From Cryptomeria japonica (Eukaryota; Streptophyta; Pinopsida; Cupressales; Cupressaceae), in NCBI RefSeq assembly GCF_030272615.1, contig NC_081410.1, positions 221,389,415-221,453,414 on the forward strand: 64,000 bases of DNA, read 5' to 3'. A program made the translations under genes and the position numbers. A model generated the notes under the pieces. It saw nothing but the letters and a program-made list of their open reading frames with translations, did no database searches and was not told the DNA's origin. This document shows positions 11,244 through 22,960 of the stretch, in pieces; position 1 is the first letter of the stretch, and the number at the start of each line of letters is the position of its first letter.

Positions 11244-12509
11244 TGTAGACACCTAAAAATGTCTCATTGATCATGTATTAATTATTCCTCTAATTGATTA
11301 AATAATCTTTATTATTTAATTAATTTAATTAATCTATTTCTTCTAATTTCATATTTCCTCATCATCTTATTAATTATTCTATTTTCCTATTCTATCATCA
11401 TTTAATCATTTTCTAAATATTAATTAAATATTTATTATTTAATTAATTATGGTTAATTCCCCAATTTAAATAATCTTTATTATTTAAATAAACTAATTAT
11501 TCAATTTCTATCTCTAATCATCTAATCATTCAACCCTCTTCTAAATATTAATTAAATATTTATTATTTAATTAATTATGATTTAATCCTTTAATTTAAAT
11601 AATCTTTATTATTTAATTAAAGTCCATTTCTACATAATTAAATAGTATCTTTAAATTATTTAATTAATTAATTCTTTTAATTCTTCCATTTCCAAATCCC
11701 AAATTCTAATTTCATTTAATTTCACATTCTTCTAATTTCTTCCAAATTCAATTACATGTGCATGATTTCAAAAACCAAATTGAAAATCAAAGTCAAGTTC
11801 TAAATATATTCAAATACTAAATTGAATTAATAAATTCAATTATTTGAATAATATCTCATGCAAAGATTAAATTAATAATCTAAATCTAAATGCAAGCACA
11901 TGCTAAATTAATTAATTCAATCAATCAATTAATTAAATCATTTATCTCTCCAATTTCTATTTCCATCTTTCAGTTAGCTTTTTCTAAATTAAGCTCTCTG
12001 TGTCATCTTCTTTATTTCCACCAATCATTCTTTTTCTTCCTTCAGTTAGATTTTTCTCAATCAGTTGACTCAATTAATCTATTCAATCTGTTGAGTTTCA
12101 CTCCTACAATCAGCAGTTCAACTATCAACTTTCATTTGAGCTCACCTCAGTTCACACCTCTTGATCATTATGCTCCACCTTTCAATCAATCTTCTCCAAT
12201 TTTCTATAAATTGAGCATCCAATCTCCATTTTCAATCCTCCTCAATCTTTAATCTAAATCACGAACTTTGAATCTTTGTGTCACTTGCAGGTTACCAGCG
12301 CAATATCTAAGAGCCATCATACCACAAAGAGGAGAAGAGCAATGGAAGCGATATGCCATCTTGGGATAGGGAGTTTTGTTGAATGATTTTAATTCCTATT
12401 TCTTAATTGCATTATTTCATTGGTTTTATGTTTGAATTGCTTAGATAGTTAAGGATTTCATGATTGTCCTTATTTCCTATTTAGCAATGGTATCTTTGAG
12501 CATAGCACA
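11244..12509 (+). repeat. 3' LTR of the LARD-like element
   Basis: 1,266 bp, matching 2574-3848 apart from small indels and scattered substitutions. The second target copy ATCAA follows at 12510-12514, then copia RT sequence resumes. Confidence 0.93.
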
Positions 12510-15362
12510 ATCAACTCCTTCTTTCTGAGAATATCCCTTACACACTAGTCTTGCTTTATTTCTGACAACCTTACCATCTTCATTAAGTTTGTTTCTAAAT
12601 ATCCATTTGGTTCCAATTACATTTTTGTCTTTAGGCCGGGGAACTAATGTCCAAGTGTTATTTTTTTCAATTTGTTCTAATTCTTCTTCCATAGCTTTAA
12701 TCCAAAATTTATCTTCACATGCCTCATTAACAGATGATGGTTCTATTTGAGAAATAAGACATACCTCTTCATTTGCCAATCTTCCTCTTGTCATAACTCC
12801 TTTAAGTTTATTTTCAACTATCTGATCTTCAAAATGATTCAATCTTACATACCGGGGCGTCTTAGTTTGCTATTGTTCTTCAATTACTGTGGAATCCTCA
12901 AATGGTACCGAGGTAACTGGATCTTCATTTTGTATCGGTGGATTTGGTGTAGGTTGATTTGTCACAATTTCTATTGCCGGTTCAGAGTCTATATACCTTG
13001 AAGTTCCTCTGAATTGTTCATCAATTTTTACATTTGTACTCTCAACGATTTTCTGCAATCTCTTGTTAAAACATCTATATGCCTTGCTCTTAGATGAATA
13101 ACCAAGAAATATTCCCTCATCACTTCTAGGATCAAATTTTCCAATATACTCATCTCTTCTGATATAACATTTACTTCCAAAAATTCTGAAATACTTAAGA
13201 GTAGGAGTGTTACCAAACCATAGTTCATGAGGGGTCTTACCGGTTTCACCTTTGATGTGAACTTTGTTGAATGTATAGACCGTTGTGCTGACTGCTTCTC
13301 TCCAATACACATGTGGTAAATTTGCTTCTGATAACATACTTCTTGCTACATCCAAGATAGTTATATTTTTCCTTTCAACAACTCCATTCTGTTGTGGTGT
13401 CCGAGGTGCTGATAGCTGTCTTTTGATTCCATTCACTTCACAGAATGTATTAAAGTCCTTAGATGTGAATTCTCCTCCTTGATCTGATCTTAAGCATTTG
13501 ATTTTCTTATAGGTTTCATTTTCAACCATTGCTTTGAATAGTTTGAACTTTCCAAGTGCTTCTGATTTTTCTCTAAGAAAAGTAACCCAACACATTCTAG
13601 AATAGTCATCAATGATTAGCATGAAATACCTATCACCTTGTAAGCTTTTAGTTCTAGTTGGACCACATAAATCAGTGTGAATCAAATCAAGAGCATTATT
13701 GGATTTTTCTGGAATACTTTTGAAACTAGCTCTAACTTGTTTTCCAAATTGACATTCCTTACATATTGTATTATGAGGTTTGATAATTTTAGGTAGATCT
13801 CTAACTGTCTTAGAAGTACTGATCTTTACCATGAAATAAAAGTTTACATGATAGAGTCTCTTATGCCATAACCAACTTTCATCTATATGTGCAATCAAGC
13901 ATGTCTTTTCACTGTTATTCAAATGAAAGATATTACCTCTAGTCTGATTACCGGTTGCAATTTCTAAACCAGTTCTATTCATGATTTTGCATTTTCCATT
14001 TTTAAATTGTAACTGAAATCCTTTCTCAACTAATTGACCAACACTTAAAAGATTATGCTTTAATCCTTCAACATAGTAGACATTGTCAGTGTTATGCTTA
14101 CCATCAAGAGATATTGTACCCTTACCTTTGATTGAATAGGCTTTGTCATCTCCATATCTTACTAAACCTCCATTGTATTCTTGAAAGTTCAAGAATTTAC
14201 CTTTGTCTCCTATCATATGATGTGAGCATCCTGAGTCAATGATCCATTCATCCTTTACTTCAACTTTAGCTGCTAGGGCTTGTTCTACCAGTTGAACAAT
14301 AGGTACCGGTTGATCTTCTGTTATAGCAACAAAAACCCATCCATTGTCTGTCGGATCCTCATCAAAATCATCAGTCACACCTTCATCAGCAATGTAACAA
14401 GATTTGTTTTTGTTCTTCTTGAATCTATATCTCTTATATTCAGGATTAGGCTTGTATGTCCTTCTAGCTTCTTCTCTTAGTCTAGCATGTCTATTAGGGC
14501 ATCTCGAAGCCATATGACCAATCTTATTGCAGTTAAAACATTTAAAGGGTGCTTTACCTTCATACTTACTTCCAATTGGACCTTTAGGCATTTTCTTTGC
14601 AAATAGTGCTTCAAGTTCTTCAAGTTCTTCATTTTCTTTCCTGCTTTCTTCAAGTTCTCTTGCATAAAAGGCTTTCCAATCAGATTTGTCAAATGATGGA
14701 GTAGATGATGTTGATGCTTTAAAGGCTAAATCTGTCTTTATAGTAGCAATATGACCAAATTCTTCAATTTCAAAAGCAGAGAGTTTCCCAATCAACGTAT
14801 CCCTAGTTACTGATGTATTAGGCATTGTTCTTAACTCATTTATAGCAGTAACCTTCATTTTATATATTGGTGGCAATCCTCTTAGGATTTTTGAAACAAT
14901 TTCATCCTCACTTAAGGTTCCTCCACAACATTTAATACCCAAAACAATTTCATTTACTCTTTCCATAAAAGCAGAAATCCTTTCATCTTCTTCCAATTTC
15001 AGATGTTCATACTTGACCCGGAAGCTTTCAAGTTTTGCAATTTTGACTGTGGAATCTCCTTCATTCAGTGTTTCCAAATGATCCCAAATAGCTTTAGCAG
15101 TAGACCTATCTGATAATCCCATGATTAGTTGATCTGATAATGCGCTCAAAAGTGTTTCTCTTGCTTTGCAATCATTTTCCTCATCTTTAGCCAAGGTAGT
15201 TGGACTGGGCTGACCAGGTACAACAGCAATGTAACCTTTCTTTGTAACTTCCCAAACGTCTTTACCAATGTAATTTAGATGTGTCTCCATTCTGATCTTC
15301 CATATGCCATAGTTGGTTCCATCAAGTTTAGGATTGTCCTTCCTGAAATAATTAGTAGACAT
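12510..15362 (-). pseudogene. Copia gag-protease-integrase and RT start
   Basis: The start ATG at 15362 lies 43 bp from the primer site. Domains in order: copia gag (about residues 1-260), zinc knuckle CFNCNKIGHMASRC (about 274-287), aspartic protease IDSGCSHHM (about 373-381), GAG-pre-integrase, then the integrase core with its three acidic residues visible in IHTDLCGPT, LRSDQGGEF and QQNGVVERKN. After a TAG at 12870-12872 the same frame continues into the RT N-terminus (NTWTLVPRPK, GTKWIFRNKL, ARLVCKGYSQKEGVD) until the LARD interrupts it. The TAG follows a Gln-rich stretch and fits CAG to TAG. With the distal part, the frame totals about 1,380 codons, a normal length for copia. Confidence 0.93.
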
Positions 15363-15404
15363 TGGATCTCCTCAAGTTGTTAAACTTCTACAAAAGAGGA
15401 CCTT

Positions 15405-15416
15405 GCTCTGATACCA
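15405..15416 (-). promoter_or_regulatory. Primer-binding site of the copia element
   Basis: The minus strand reads TGGTATCAGAGC, the classic plant copia site complementary to the 3' end of initiator tRNA-Met, two bases from the LTR. Confidence 0.92.
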
Positions 15417-15418
15417 AT

Positions 15419-16480
15419 TGTTAGGTCCTGGAGACAACTGAGAGGGGGGGGGTGAATCAGTTGTCAACTAATTTCAAAATAAAAACCACTTAACCAATTT
15501 AATGCTTAATATCGATAAACCAGTTAAGTATGCCAGTAGACAGTGTTAACAGTTAATAGCTATACCGGTAAAGATTAATGCATGAAACATAAACACAAAG
15601 TCATCCACAACACATAACACCAATATTTGTACGTGGAAACCCTGTAAGGGGAAAAACCACGGTGGGAAACCTTACCCGCAATCAAATGATACTACTGCAG
15701 ATAGTAAGTGTACATAAATGGGGTTTGCACATGCAGAAAGGCCAACAGCCTAGAGCTCACTGCTCAATCACAAAATGGCAGTCACACTGACTACAGTTGG
15801 ATTGTTAAATCCAATAAGAATGTACTGCACAAAATAGAATCTTCATATGTTGGATTCAGTACTGGTGTAATGCTGATATGCTTTCACAAAAACCTAGCTT
15901 CACCTTCAAATGATGTCTTCATGTATAGCTTTGCTTAATCTCGCATATACCTTCACACAATTCTTTTTCGCATTCTACACTTGATCTTACAAATAAGATC
16001 TTACCTTTATACCATAACCTAAGACCAATTTTAGTAGGTCGGCTCTACAAGATATTACAATAAAAATATTTTACAAATAATATAATATCCGATGCAATAA
16101 CCGATTGATCATGTTGGCTTAATGTATTTACAACAATAATTAATCATTTCCTTAGCGTGTCATGCTGATCTGGAAAAGAGAAACCTGCCGGTGTAACCCT
16201 AGGTAACCCTGGACCTATTTGCCAGTAAAAGCAAATATGCAAATATGAATATACCAGTGATCAAAACTCCAGGACAAGATGTCCAAACGATGTCTTCGAC
16301 ATCACCAAGTGTCTTCCACATCATTCTGAGTGTCGGTGATCATTAAATCCTGTCGGTGAACTATATACCAGTAGTTGTGCAGTAGTTACTTGCTTGTCGA
16401 TGAATGTTGTTGGATCTCCAAAATGCTAGTATTTTAGTAGGTGTTGACATCAATGACAAAACCATACCAAAATACCAACA
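15419..16480 (-). repeat. 5' LTR of the copia element
   Basis: 1,062 bp, TGTTAGGTCC to ATACCAACA. It includes a G-run near 15444-15453 and the segment GGGGAAAAACCACGGTGGG that is also present in the LTR of element H. It is followed at 16481 by coding-like sequence of element H. Confidence 0.94.
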
Positions 16481-17107
16481 AGGACCACATTGGGTGTGAC
16501 CTGAGCTTCTTTCCAGGCTTCCCTTTCCTCTTTTTCTCTTCTATTTCAACTCTTTCTTCCTCTGTTCTTCCAAAATTTTAACATGCTGCTCAACCTCAGA
16601 TCTATCAGCACCTTCACTTATTAATGTTTCGGCTGCTAGCCGGGTCATTTTCTTTTGGATTGTCGGAGCTACCTGTTCCTGATGAACTTTAAGTCCTTAT
16701 TCCTTAGCAATTCCAAATTTCTCTTCTTTTTCATCTACCGATGCCTGCAATAGGTGTTGTGCATAGGCATCCAGTGTGGCCTCCTCAACCTCATATCCCA
16801 TAGGCATTATCCAAATAGTTCTAGGTTGTACCACCTCCATCATACATTCATCCTTATCTACCATAAAGAAAATTGTGTCCTTATATTTTTCAACAATAGA
16901 TTTAGGTATCTGAAACCTATTCTTCATTTCCTCCTGAAATGTTTTGAAAAATGCCCATAAATTGGCTTTCCTAGTCTTTTCCTCTTGTCTATCCAAAATT
17001 TGAGCAATCTGGGTTGCTACCGGGTGATCAAAAGCCCACTGAGTCTTACCAAAACCGAGAACTGTATACAAAAAGTAAAATACTAAACAAATTATGAAGG
17101 AGCCATA
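16481..17107 (-). pseudogene. Element H second ORF, 3' part
   Basis: This is the continuation, after the CACTA insertion, of the minus-strand ORF whose 5' part lies at 33709-34405. Joining across the CACTA with one ATA copy gives an uninterrupted frame. Residues include GFGKTQWAFDHPVATQIAQI, WAFFKTFQEEMKNRF and RTIWIMPMGYEVEEATLDAY. A TAA lies at 16697-16699, but coding-like sequence (a Glu/Lys-rich helix ending in a basic stretch) continues in frame to 16487, where the copia LTR begins. I do not recognise the family; it looks like a repeat-associated plant protein. Function unknown. Confidence 0.6.
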
Positions 17108-17330
17108 CACTAGTAGAAATATGGCCAATAAATGACTACGTGACCAAAATTTTTAGTCAGGAGACCAAATTTTAGTAATTTTTTACAAAAAAGCTATGAA
17201 TGACTAAATAAATGACTAATTTGGTCATCGGGTGAGATCACACAAATAAAAATGACTAAATAAATGACTAATTTGATAGATGATAGAGAAATTCTAGATA
17301 AATGACTAAATAAATGATTATATAATTGTT
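17108..17330. repeat. CACTA left terminal and subterminal repeats
   Basis: The terminal CACTAGTAGAAA is followed by repeated AATGACTAAATAAATGAC units (near 17203, 17251 and 17301) and the variants GTGACCAAAATTTTTAGTC and AGACCAAATTTTAGT. Confidence 0.85.
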
Positions 17331-19753
17331 TGGCTCTTCTCTTAAAGAAATTAGGTACTCATGGAAATGATATAAAAAAATGATCCTAATATTTTTGTTT
17401 GTAAATTATTTATTATTTAAATATTATTTTTATTTATAAAAAATAAATTATTTTATTAGCAGATGTATTATATTATATTTTTTTATTTCTATTAAAAAAT
17501 ATAATAAGAATAAAAGTATAACAATTTCACTAAATATTCTAATTGTCTTAAATAAAACATAAATAAAAAAAACACATTTTAGAAATATTGTTTAATATAG
17601 GCTAAGTCGATGAATGGCAGTAAATTAAATGAAAAAAATTCTTTGAGTGAAATTTCATGCTGGGTGCCATTTGGTTGGCACTCTACTGGCGCCAAATATT
17701 CCAACATACATTAACCCAAGCGACATTTTGACTGCGTTTTGGTTTTGCAAAAACTGTATGTAGCAATATTGTAAACAAATTGCATGCAAACCTTTCTATA
17801 CTGCAGTTTTATCATTAGAAGCTTGTTAAAGAATAGTGATTTGTGGCGTGCAAGGCTTCATACATAGAGGAAAATAAACAAAACTCCTAAAAGAGCACTT
17901 AAGAGTCTCTCAAAGTTTCAATTCAATAGTTTGATTCACACAAAAGGTGAGGTTTTAACCCTTTTAAAACCTTATTTCTTCATAGGATAAGATTTTATGG
18001 TGTTTCCCCACGTAACAATGAATATTTTAGATTTAGAGTTTTTGATATCATTGATATTTTATGGTGTTTCCCCACGTAATAGTGAATATTTTAGATTTAG
18101 AGTTTTTGATATCATATTCATTGCTCTTATTAGATAAAGTTTAAGATATATAATTCATTTTGTAAATATGTTTTATTAAAAAACTAAATCTTACTGCTTA
18201 AATATTTAAAAAACTAAAATTAGATTTTATGAGATACAAAAATCATGAAATATAATTGATTACTGCTAAAAATTAATTAAACGGTAAAAAAAGTGCTCTT
18301 TCTATAATATCACTAACAAGAACTAATAAAATAATTCACCATTTTCGACTATTATTTTAATATACAATTTTTTTTTATTATTGAGGTCTAGGCCTATGAG
18401 CACGATAGCCCAATGAGGGCTTTCACAGAGTAGTTTTTTCCACTCAATATGGGGGCACAAGTCTATAGGCTGAACCCTCTTTGGCTAAGAGCCAAGGATT
18501 GAGGGGTATCCATTTTTCTAAATATGCCTAGGGGAATGATCCTGGTCTCATCGCTTATAATGTTGAAGCCTTGCACCCTTGCACTCAACAAGACTTGATT
18601 TTTGGTGCCACACAACCATGACGACCCACAGGTTGCACAAAACCCTTGGCATACTAAGGATGGTGAGTTCTCCCCTCCAACACTACGAGATTGTAAAGCA
18701 CCTCCCCAACATGACGCCTGAATATTGGAAGATCCTAAGTCGAAACCCTAGCATAAGGAAGCCGAGACAACACCATCACAGTTATTCCTATACCATTCAA
18801 AATATACCAAACCATGCCATTGCTTATATAGCTTTGTCAACCCCTATTATCCCCTAGGATACTGAATAAACTAGGATATAATGTGGCAGGAGGATGGTAA
18901 TCAACAAGAGCCCAAGGATAGTCGAGTTATTAAAATACAACTTATATGAAAAAGATAGATGATAATTACTAACTTTTGTCTATTATTCCCCTCAAGAGGC
19001 CACTTCATCCCCTCAAGTTGGACTTTGTCTTTGTTTCTATGCCATCTCGTTTCATTATGAATTCTTAGAGTGTAAATAATGATATTTTAGTTGTACTTAT
19101 ATATTCCAATGGAGATATCATTAAGCCGAACGTGAGAGAGGAACCACACCCTCCACGTACTACTCACACACCAACCCCTTCAAATATTTATGAATTTGAG
19201 CTCGCATTCAACATCATACATCAATGCCCATCCTAATAATATGAGAATAACAATAATAATTGAAGATGTCGGTTTGAGTCATTATTAGGTATAGCTCCAC
19301 AATGTTATGTGATAAGTTGTGAAGGCTCTTCCAAAATCTCTAACTTTTTATATTATTAATCTTCTACTAAATAATTATTAAAGCCCTTTCACTTTAATAA
19401 TTTAATTCAATACAAATATATTTCATGCATTCATTATATGAACTTAAAAATTGGGGCATCTATATAGACTCAATCATTTGTTACAATTTTCTAAATTCAT
19501 ATAAGTACTAAAGAACTTAACATAATATAATATTAAAAAAAAGTGTATATCCATAAAGATATTAATTTGTCTCCCATTTTAATGAATAAAAAATGCGATC
19601 TCTCCTGGTGCCCATTTTCTTTCATTTTTTTAGGGAAATCTAAAAAAGTACAGATAAAGAGATTTGAAATTTGCAATTCACAATTCCCTCTTTTCTGTTT
19701 TACAAACCCTTTCCTTTGCCTCCATTTCCTCAACGATCAATTTGCATCTTACA
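17331..19753. other. CACTA interior, left part, no gene recognised
   Basis: AT-rich. A 55-bp direct duplication (TTATGGTGTTTCCCCACGTA units) lies at 17997-18110. A less AT-rich piece at 18370-18860 (around GGCTGAACCCTCTTTGGCTA) looks like an older dispersed repeat but shows no usable signature. Confidence 0.5.
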
Positions 19754-19870
19754 ATGGCTGGACCTTCGAAAAGGCGAAATACCAACGATAATGGCAAAGC
19801 TAAGAAGATCTCTCCTTACTTCAATTTCTGCACTCTCAACAGAGCTAAAGTTAAGGGATCCAACCCTTAA
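19754..19870 (+). pseudogene. Short basic N-terminal-like ORF, possibly exon 1 of the captured histone-fold gene
   Basis: The ATG has a good plant context (ACAATGGCT) and follows a pyrimidine-rich 5'-UTR-like stretch. It encodes MAGPSKRRNTNDNGKAKKIS and a further 18 residues, then TAA. Its composition suits the basic N-terminus of a nuclear protein. The histone-fold fragment lies 165 bp downstream on the same strand, which suggests one captured gene; that link is inference. Confidence 0.4.
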
Positions 19871-20034
19871 ACCCCTGTTAACAAGGCGCTCTCTATGCTC
19901 TAGAAATCTCTCTCAGACAAAGAAAATGATGCATATGGCCATCCAGATCCTCCTCCACTCCTAATACCAGCGGAACTCTAGAAACAATATGAAGAACAGA
20001 GCATTGATAATAATAATATTGCTGAAATTGATGA

Positions 20035-20214
20035 GACATTGAGGAGGCAATCAATAATTCAAGTGTGTTGTTGTTTCCTCTGGCTCGAGTGCTCCGCATA
20101 ATGAAGCTGGACAAAGATATCGACAAAGTGAACCATGATGTGCGCCTCGCAGTTGCCATTACCACAGAAGGAACCACAACTATTCCATGCAATGATCATG
20201 CAAGCATGAAGTAG
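20035..20214 (+). pseudogene. Histone-fold gene fragment (NF-YC / DNA polymerase epsilon small-subunit type) captured by the CACTA
   Basis: The frame after a TGA reads through EEAINNSSVLLFPLARVLRI and then MKLDKDIDKVN. This is the start of the H2A-like histone fold in NF-YC-related proteins (pattern FP-x-x-R-[VI]-x-x-IMK-x-D-x-D-[IV]-x-x-[VI]). After helix 1 the similarity fades and a TAG follows at 20212-20214. The bases GTAGGTTTTATTT at the end look like a retained 5' splice site. Flanking sequence is AT-rich with no further exon seen. Such proteins pair with another histone-fold subunit on DNA; this fragment lacks most of the fold and cannot do so. Confidence 0.6.
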
Positions 20215-21574
20215 GTTTTATTTACTTCACTTTTTCTTATTTGTCTTTGATAAGAGGATACCTATTTTTACATACAAAGACTTGGTTACTTTAATTCTCC
20301 AAATAAAATCTTCAAATATTACCATCAAACAAGCTTTAGAACCATGAAAGACAATATATTCATCTACAAAACAAAATTCAGTTGTAACTAAGAAGACTTA
20401 GAGGAAAAGATGATTGTTATATATGCATAGAGAAGCTTTAGGCTTTAGAGAAAGTTTTAGCCATGAGAAGCTTTAGGCTTTAGAAAGTTTTATGAATGGT
20501 TCTTGCTGCTCTTCCTTTGGAGGGCACTGTCTAAGACCTAGGGCTCTTTATTGTAGCATCCACCCACCTTGTCACTCATATGAACTGCTCACAAACTCTT
20601 CTAATCTTGATTGCTTTCTTTGTCCATGGAGTCTTATTCATTATGGTGCTCTTGAGATCTATTTTCGCTTGGTGATTGGCTGCCTTGTGACTAAGAAAGA
20701 CCTTCATTGTTGACAAACTCTCACTGTATTATAGGTATGAGAATGATCATTGAGTATAAGAGGATGTTGCTCTTTCTATTCAGTCTTGATAATGAATGAA
20801 TCATTGAAAGATATAGTGCAGTGGATTTTGGATGATACTTTAACCTTATGCTCTCATTATAGATTCCCATGTCTTTTTGCCACTAAAATGCTTACTCACT
20901 GGCCTTTTGGTGTCATTGGATTGTGACAGTGATTAGGACTGTCTTTGCATTGTGGACTGCTATATCTTTAGTCCTCCTTATTTGACATGCTACTCATAGG
21001 ATGGATCTTGGTGCTCTATTTGACTGTATTAAAATTTGGTCTTATTTCATCTTTCAACACAATGTAGATTGGAACTCATATTGACATCATGCCTTTTCTT
21101 TCCATTTACTGTGATTGGTCTAAACAGGTTAATTGTGTAGGCTTTAGATAGGTTCAAACCTCTTGGCCCTAAACATGTGACGATTCATCCATCTCAGGCA
21201 TTGTAAGGAGCATAAATGATGAATAGTATATAGAGCAATGACGATTATTCAGAGAAATGAATAATATATAGAGCACCCTGTCATTATTCCATGTAACCAT
21301 ATACTCCTACTCTATTTCCTTGTTAATGATAACATGCTCATTAATAAGCAATGAAAAATAAATGCTAAAACTAGTTTGCTTTCAATGCAGGGTATTGTTT
21401 TGAATTGCAACCCTACCTCTCCATGTTGATATTAAAAATGACTCCCTTAACTCTATCTTTAATTTCTGCTCAAGACTTTGAGATCATTCTCCGCACGCGA
21501 GGATGCTTGCATGACTTAGGGCTTTTCTTTGGTGAGGTCTTAGTGGTGTAAGAGGAGTGTGAAAACTTTGCATG

Positions 21575-21639
<65 letters not shown>

Positions 21640-22735
21640 GAATGGAGGGAAGTGATTTTTTGTCTACTAATTATTTTATAGGGCTTTCTACTAAAAAACA
21701 TTTCTTTCATAATCCCTCGAAGTAGCATCCCCATGACCCAAGCAACACCTTATTCAGAGAAAAGAGAGAACATTTGCTTTCATCTCATAGTTGATCGGTC
21801 ACCCGTATCTACCCTTGTCTCTGATCGCTACAGGGCCTGTGGGTATGTATTCATCTTGCCTCTAACCTTAAATGTATTCTTTGCCCTTGGTTTTGGTATT
21901 TACTTCCACATCTTGCATACATGCAACTTACATGCAGTTGGTATTATATTTTTGACTTTGTTATTGTATAATGCCTGTGCTTATCGATTTCAAATTAAAT
22001 TAGGTCATATGTGATTGAGATCAGGTCATTTTATGAGTTAGATAAATAGGTATAGGGCCATTTTTAATTCTTCATAGCAAGCAAGTCAAAAAGTTTAGTC
22101 GGCAATTGTTCAGTCAATCCTGTATTTTTCATTACCCCAAGAGTTTCAGTGAAAAAATAAGAATGTAGCTTATGTGCATTAGATTGCTTTCTATGGTAAT
22201 TTCAATGTTTCAAATTTTACTATGAGAAAATTGTTACCTATTTTTCATTTTGAAGTAAACAAAAAAAAAAAAAAAAACCTTGTGATTTGTTAAAAAATGT
22301 GTCTCATGAATTTCAAGTAACAAAAGGCTAAAATATTAAATCAAATATCTTTGATTTAATAAAATTGTGGATATTTAAAATTCCTTCTTTAGTGGTAAAA
22401 GAGGGCTTATAATAAAGGAAATTTGTGAAATAATCATGCGAATATCCTTTTAAAGGTTCCAAAAAGTAAAAGGGGTATAATTTAAGATTGAATTTTTTTC
22501 ACATTACATGATTTGGGAGGAGTCTCACTTGAGTAGTAATTTTAATATGATAAATAAAATTCTTTATTTATTATTACAAGACCTCCCAAAAGGCCTTTTC
22601 CCACGTTAAAATGAGTCGAGGTTTATATAGGCACTTGTCCCCAATGTCAACATATATATTAAATCCTCTATGGCCAATAGAAAAATAATATTACAATATG
22701 GGGATGTGTGTGTGAAAAGTGGATCGTATCTGTAT
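20215..22735. other. CACTA interior, no gene recognised
   Basis: Unique AT-rich DNA. Two short near-repeats GAAGCTTTAGGCTTTAGA lie at 20432 and 20467. A TA/TG microsatellite lies at 21573-21640 and an A-run at 22260-22278. Open stretches such as 21733-22014 (93 codons) show no family. Confidence 0.5.
21573..21640. repeat. Compound (TA)n-(TG)n-(TA)n microsatellite
   Basis: Alternating TA runs on both sides of a short TGTGTGTG tract. Confidence 0.9.
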
Positions 22736-22960
22736 CTGGAATACACAACACTTCAATTAAGTCATTAGATGCATGGTTAGTAAATCAATCAATAATGAAC
22801 AATAAACCATCACAAAGCGACCTATTGCCTTCTAGTAGATGCGAGTTTAGTCTTGCCCTCAGATTTTCATTTGCAATACTAGTGACTAGGCAACATCTAA
22901 ATGGAGGATTTAATAAAGAAAGAAGGGAAATTCTATTATAAATGTTGGCAGACGAGGTTT
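22736..22960. repeat. Fossil LTR fragment related to the Tat-like element
   Basis: The segment around GACCTATTGCCTTCTAGTAG, then ATGCGAGT and ACATCTAAATGGAGGATTTA, aligns with LTR positions near 36043-36145 and 48646-48750 of the Tat-like element (ATTGCCTCCTAGTAAATGCG, ACACTTAGATGGAGGATTTG). The sequence ACGAGGTTTATATAGGCACTTG occurs on both sides (about 22616 and 22948). It is more diverged than the intact LTRs, so it is an older insertion. Confidence 0.6.

Larger units (their letters stand above)
2574..12509 (+). mobile_element. Non-autonomous LTR retrotransposon (LARD-like), nested in the copia RT
   Basis: Two near-identical LTRs (2574-3848 and 11244-12509) begin TGTAGACACC and end ATAGCACA. 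A perfect 5-bp target duplication ATCAA lies at 2569-2573 and 12510-12514. A primer site after the left LTR and a polypurine tract before the right LTR set the plus orientation. The 7.4-kb interior holds tandem repeats, a small leader ORF and one broken low-complexity ORF. I see no protease, RT, RNase H or integrase motifs, so it must depend on other elements' enzymes. Its LTR start and polypurine tract match the Tat-like gypsy element at 35931-49521. Confidence 0.93.
1..16480 (-). mobile_element. Ty1/copia LTR retrotransposon, left end cut off by the window, split by a nested element
   Basis: Two matching LTRs (1-862 partial, 15419-16480 complete) enclose a minus-strand gag-protease-integrase-RT-RNase H reading frame, which is the copia order. 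An initiator-tRNA-Met primer site lies next to the right LTR and a polypurine tract next to the left LTR. A second LTR element (2574-12509) sits inside the RT region. Removing it with one ATCAA target copy restores the reading frame exactly. The element lies in the coding remnant of element H: coding-like sequence runs up to base 16481. Its other target duplication is outside the window and could not be checked. Confidence 0.95.

Noticed and set aside
13285-14692. Several 60-95-codon ORFs on both strands
   Set aside because: Shadows of the copia gag-integrase frame in other frames.
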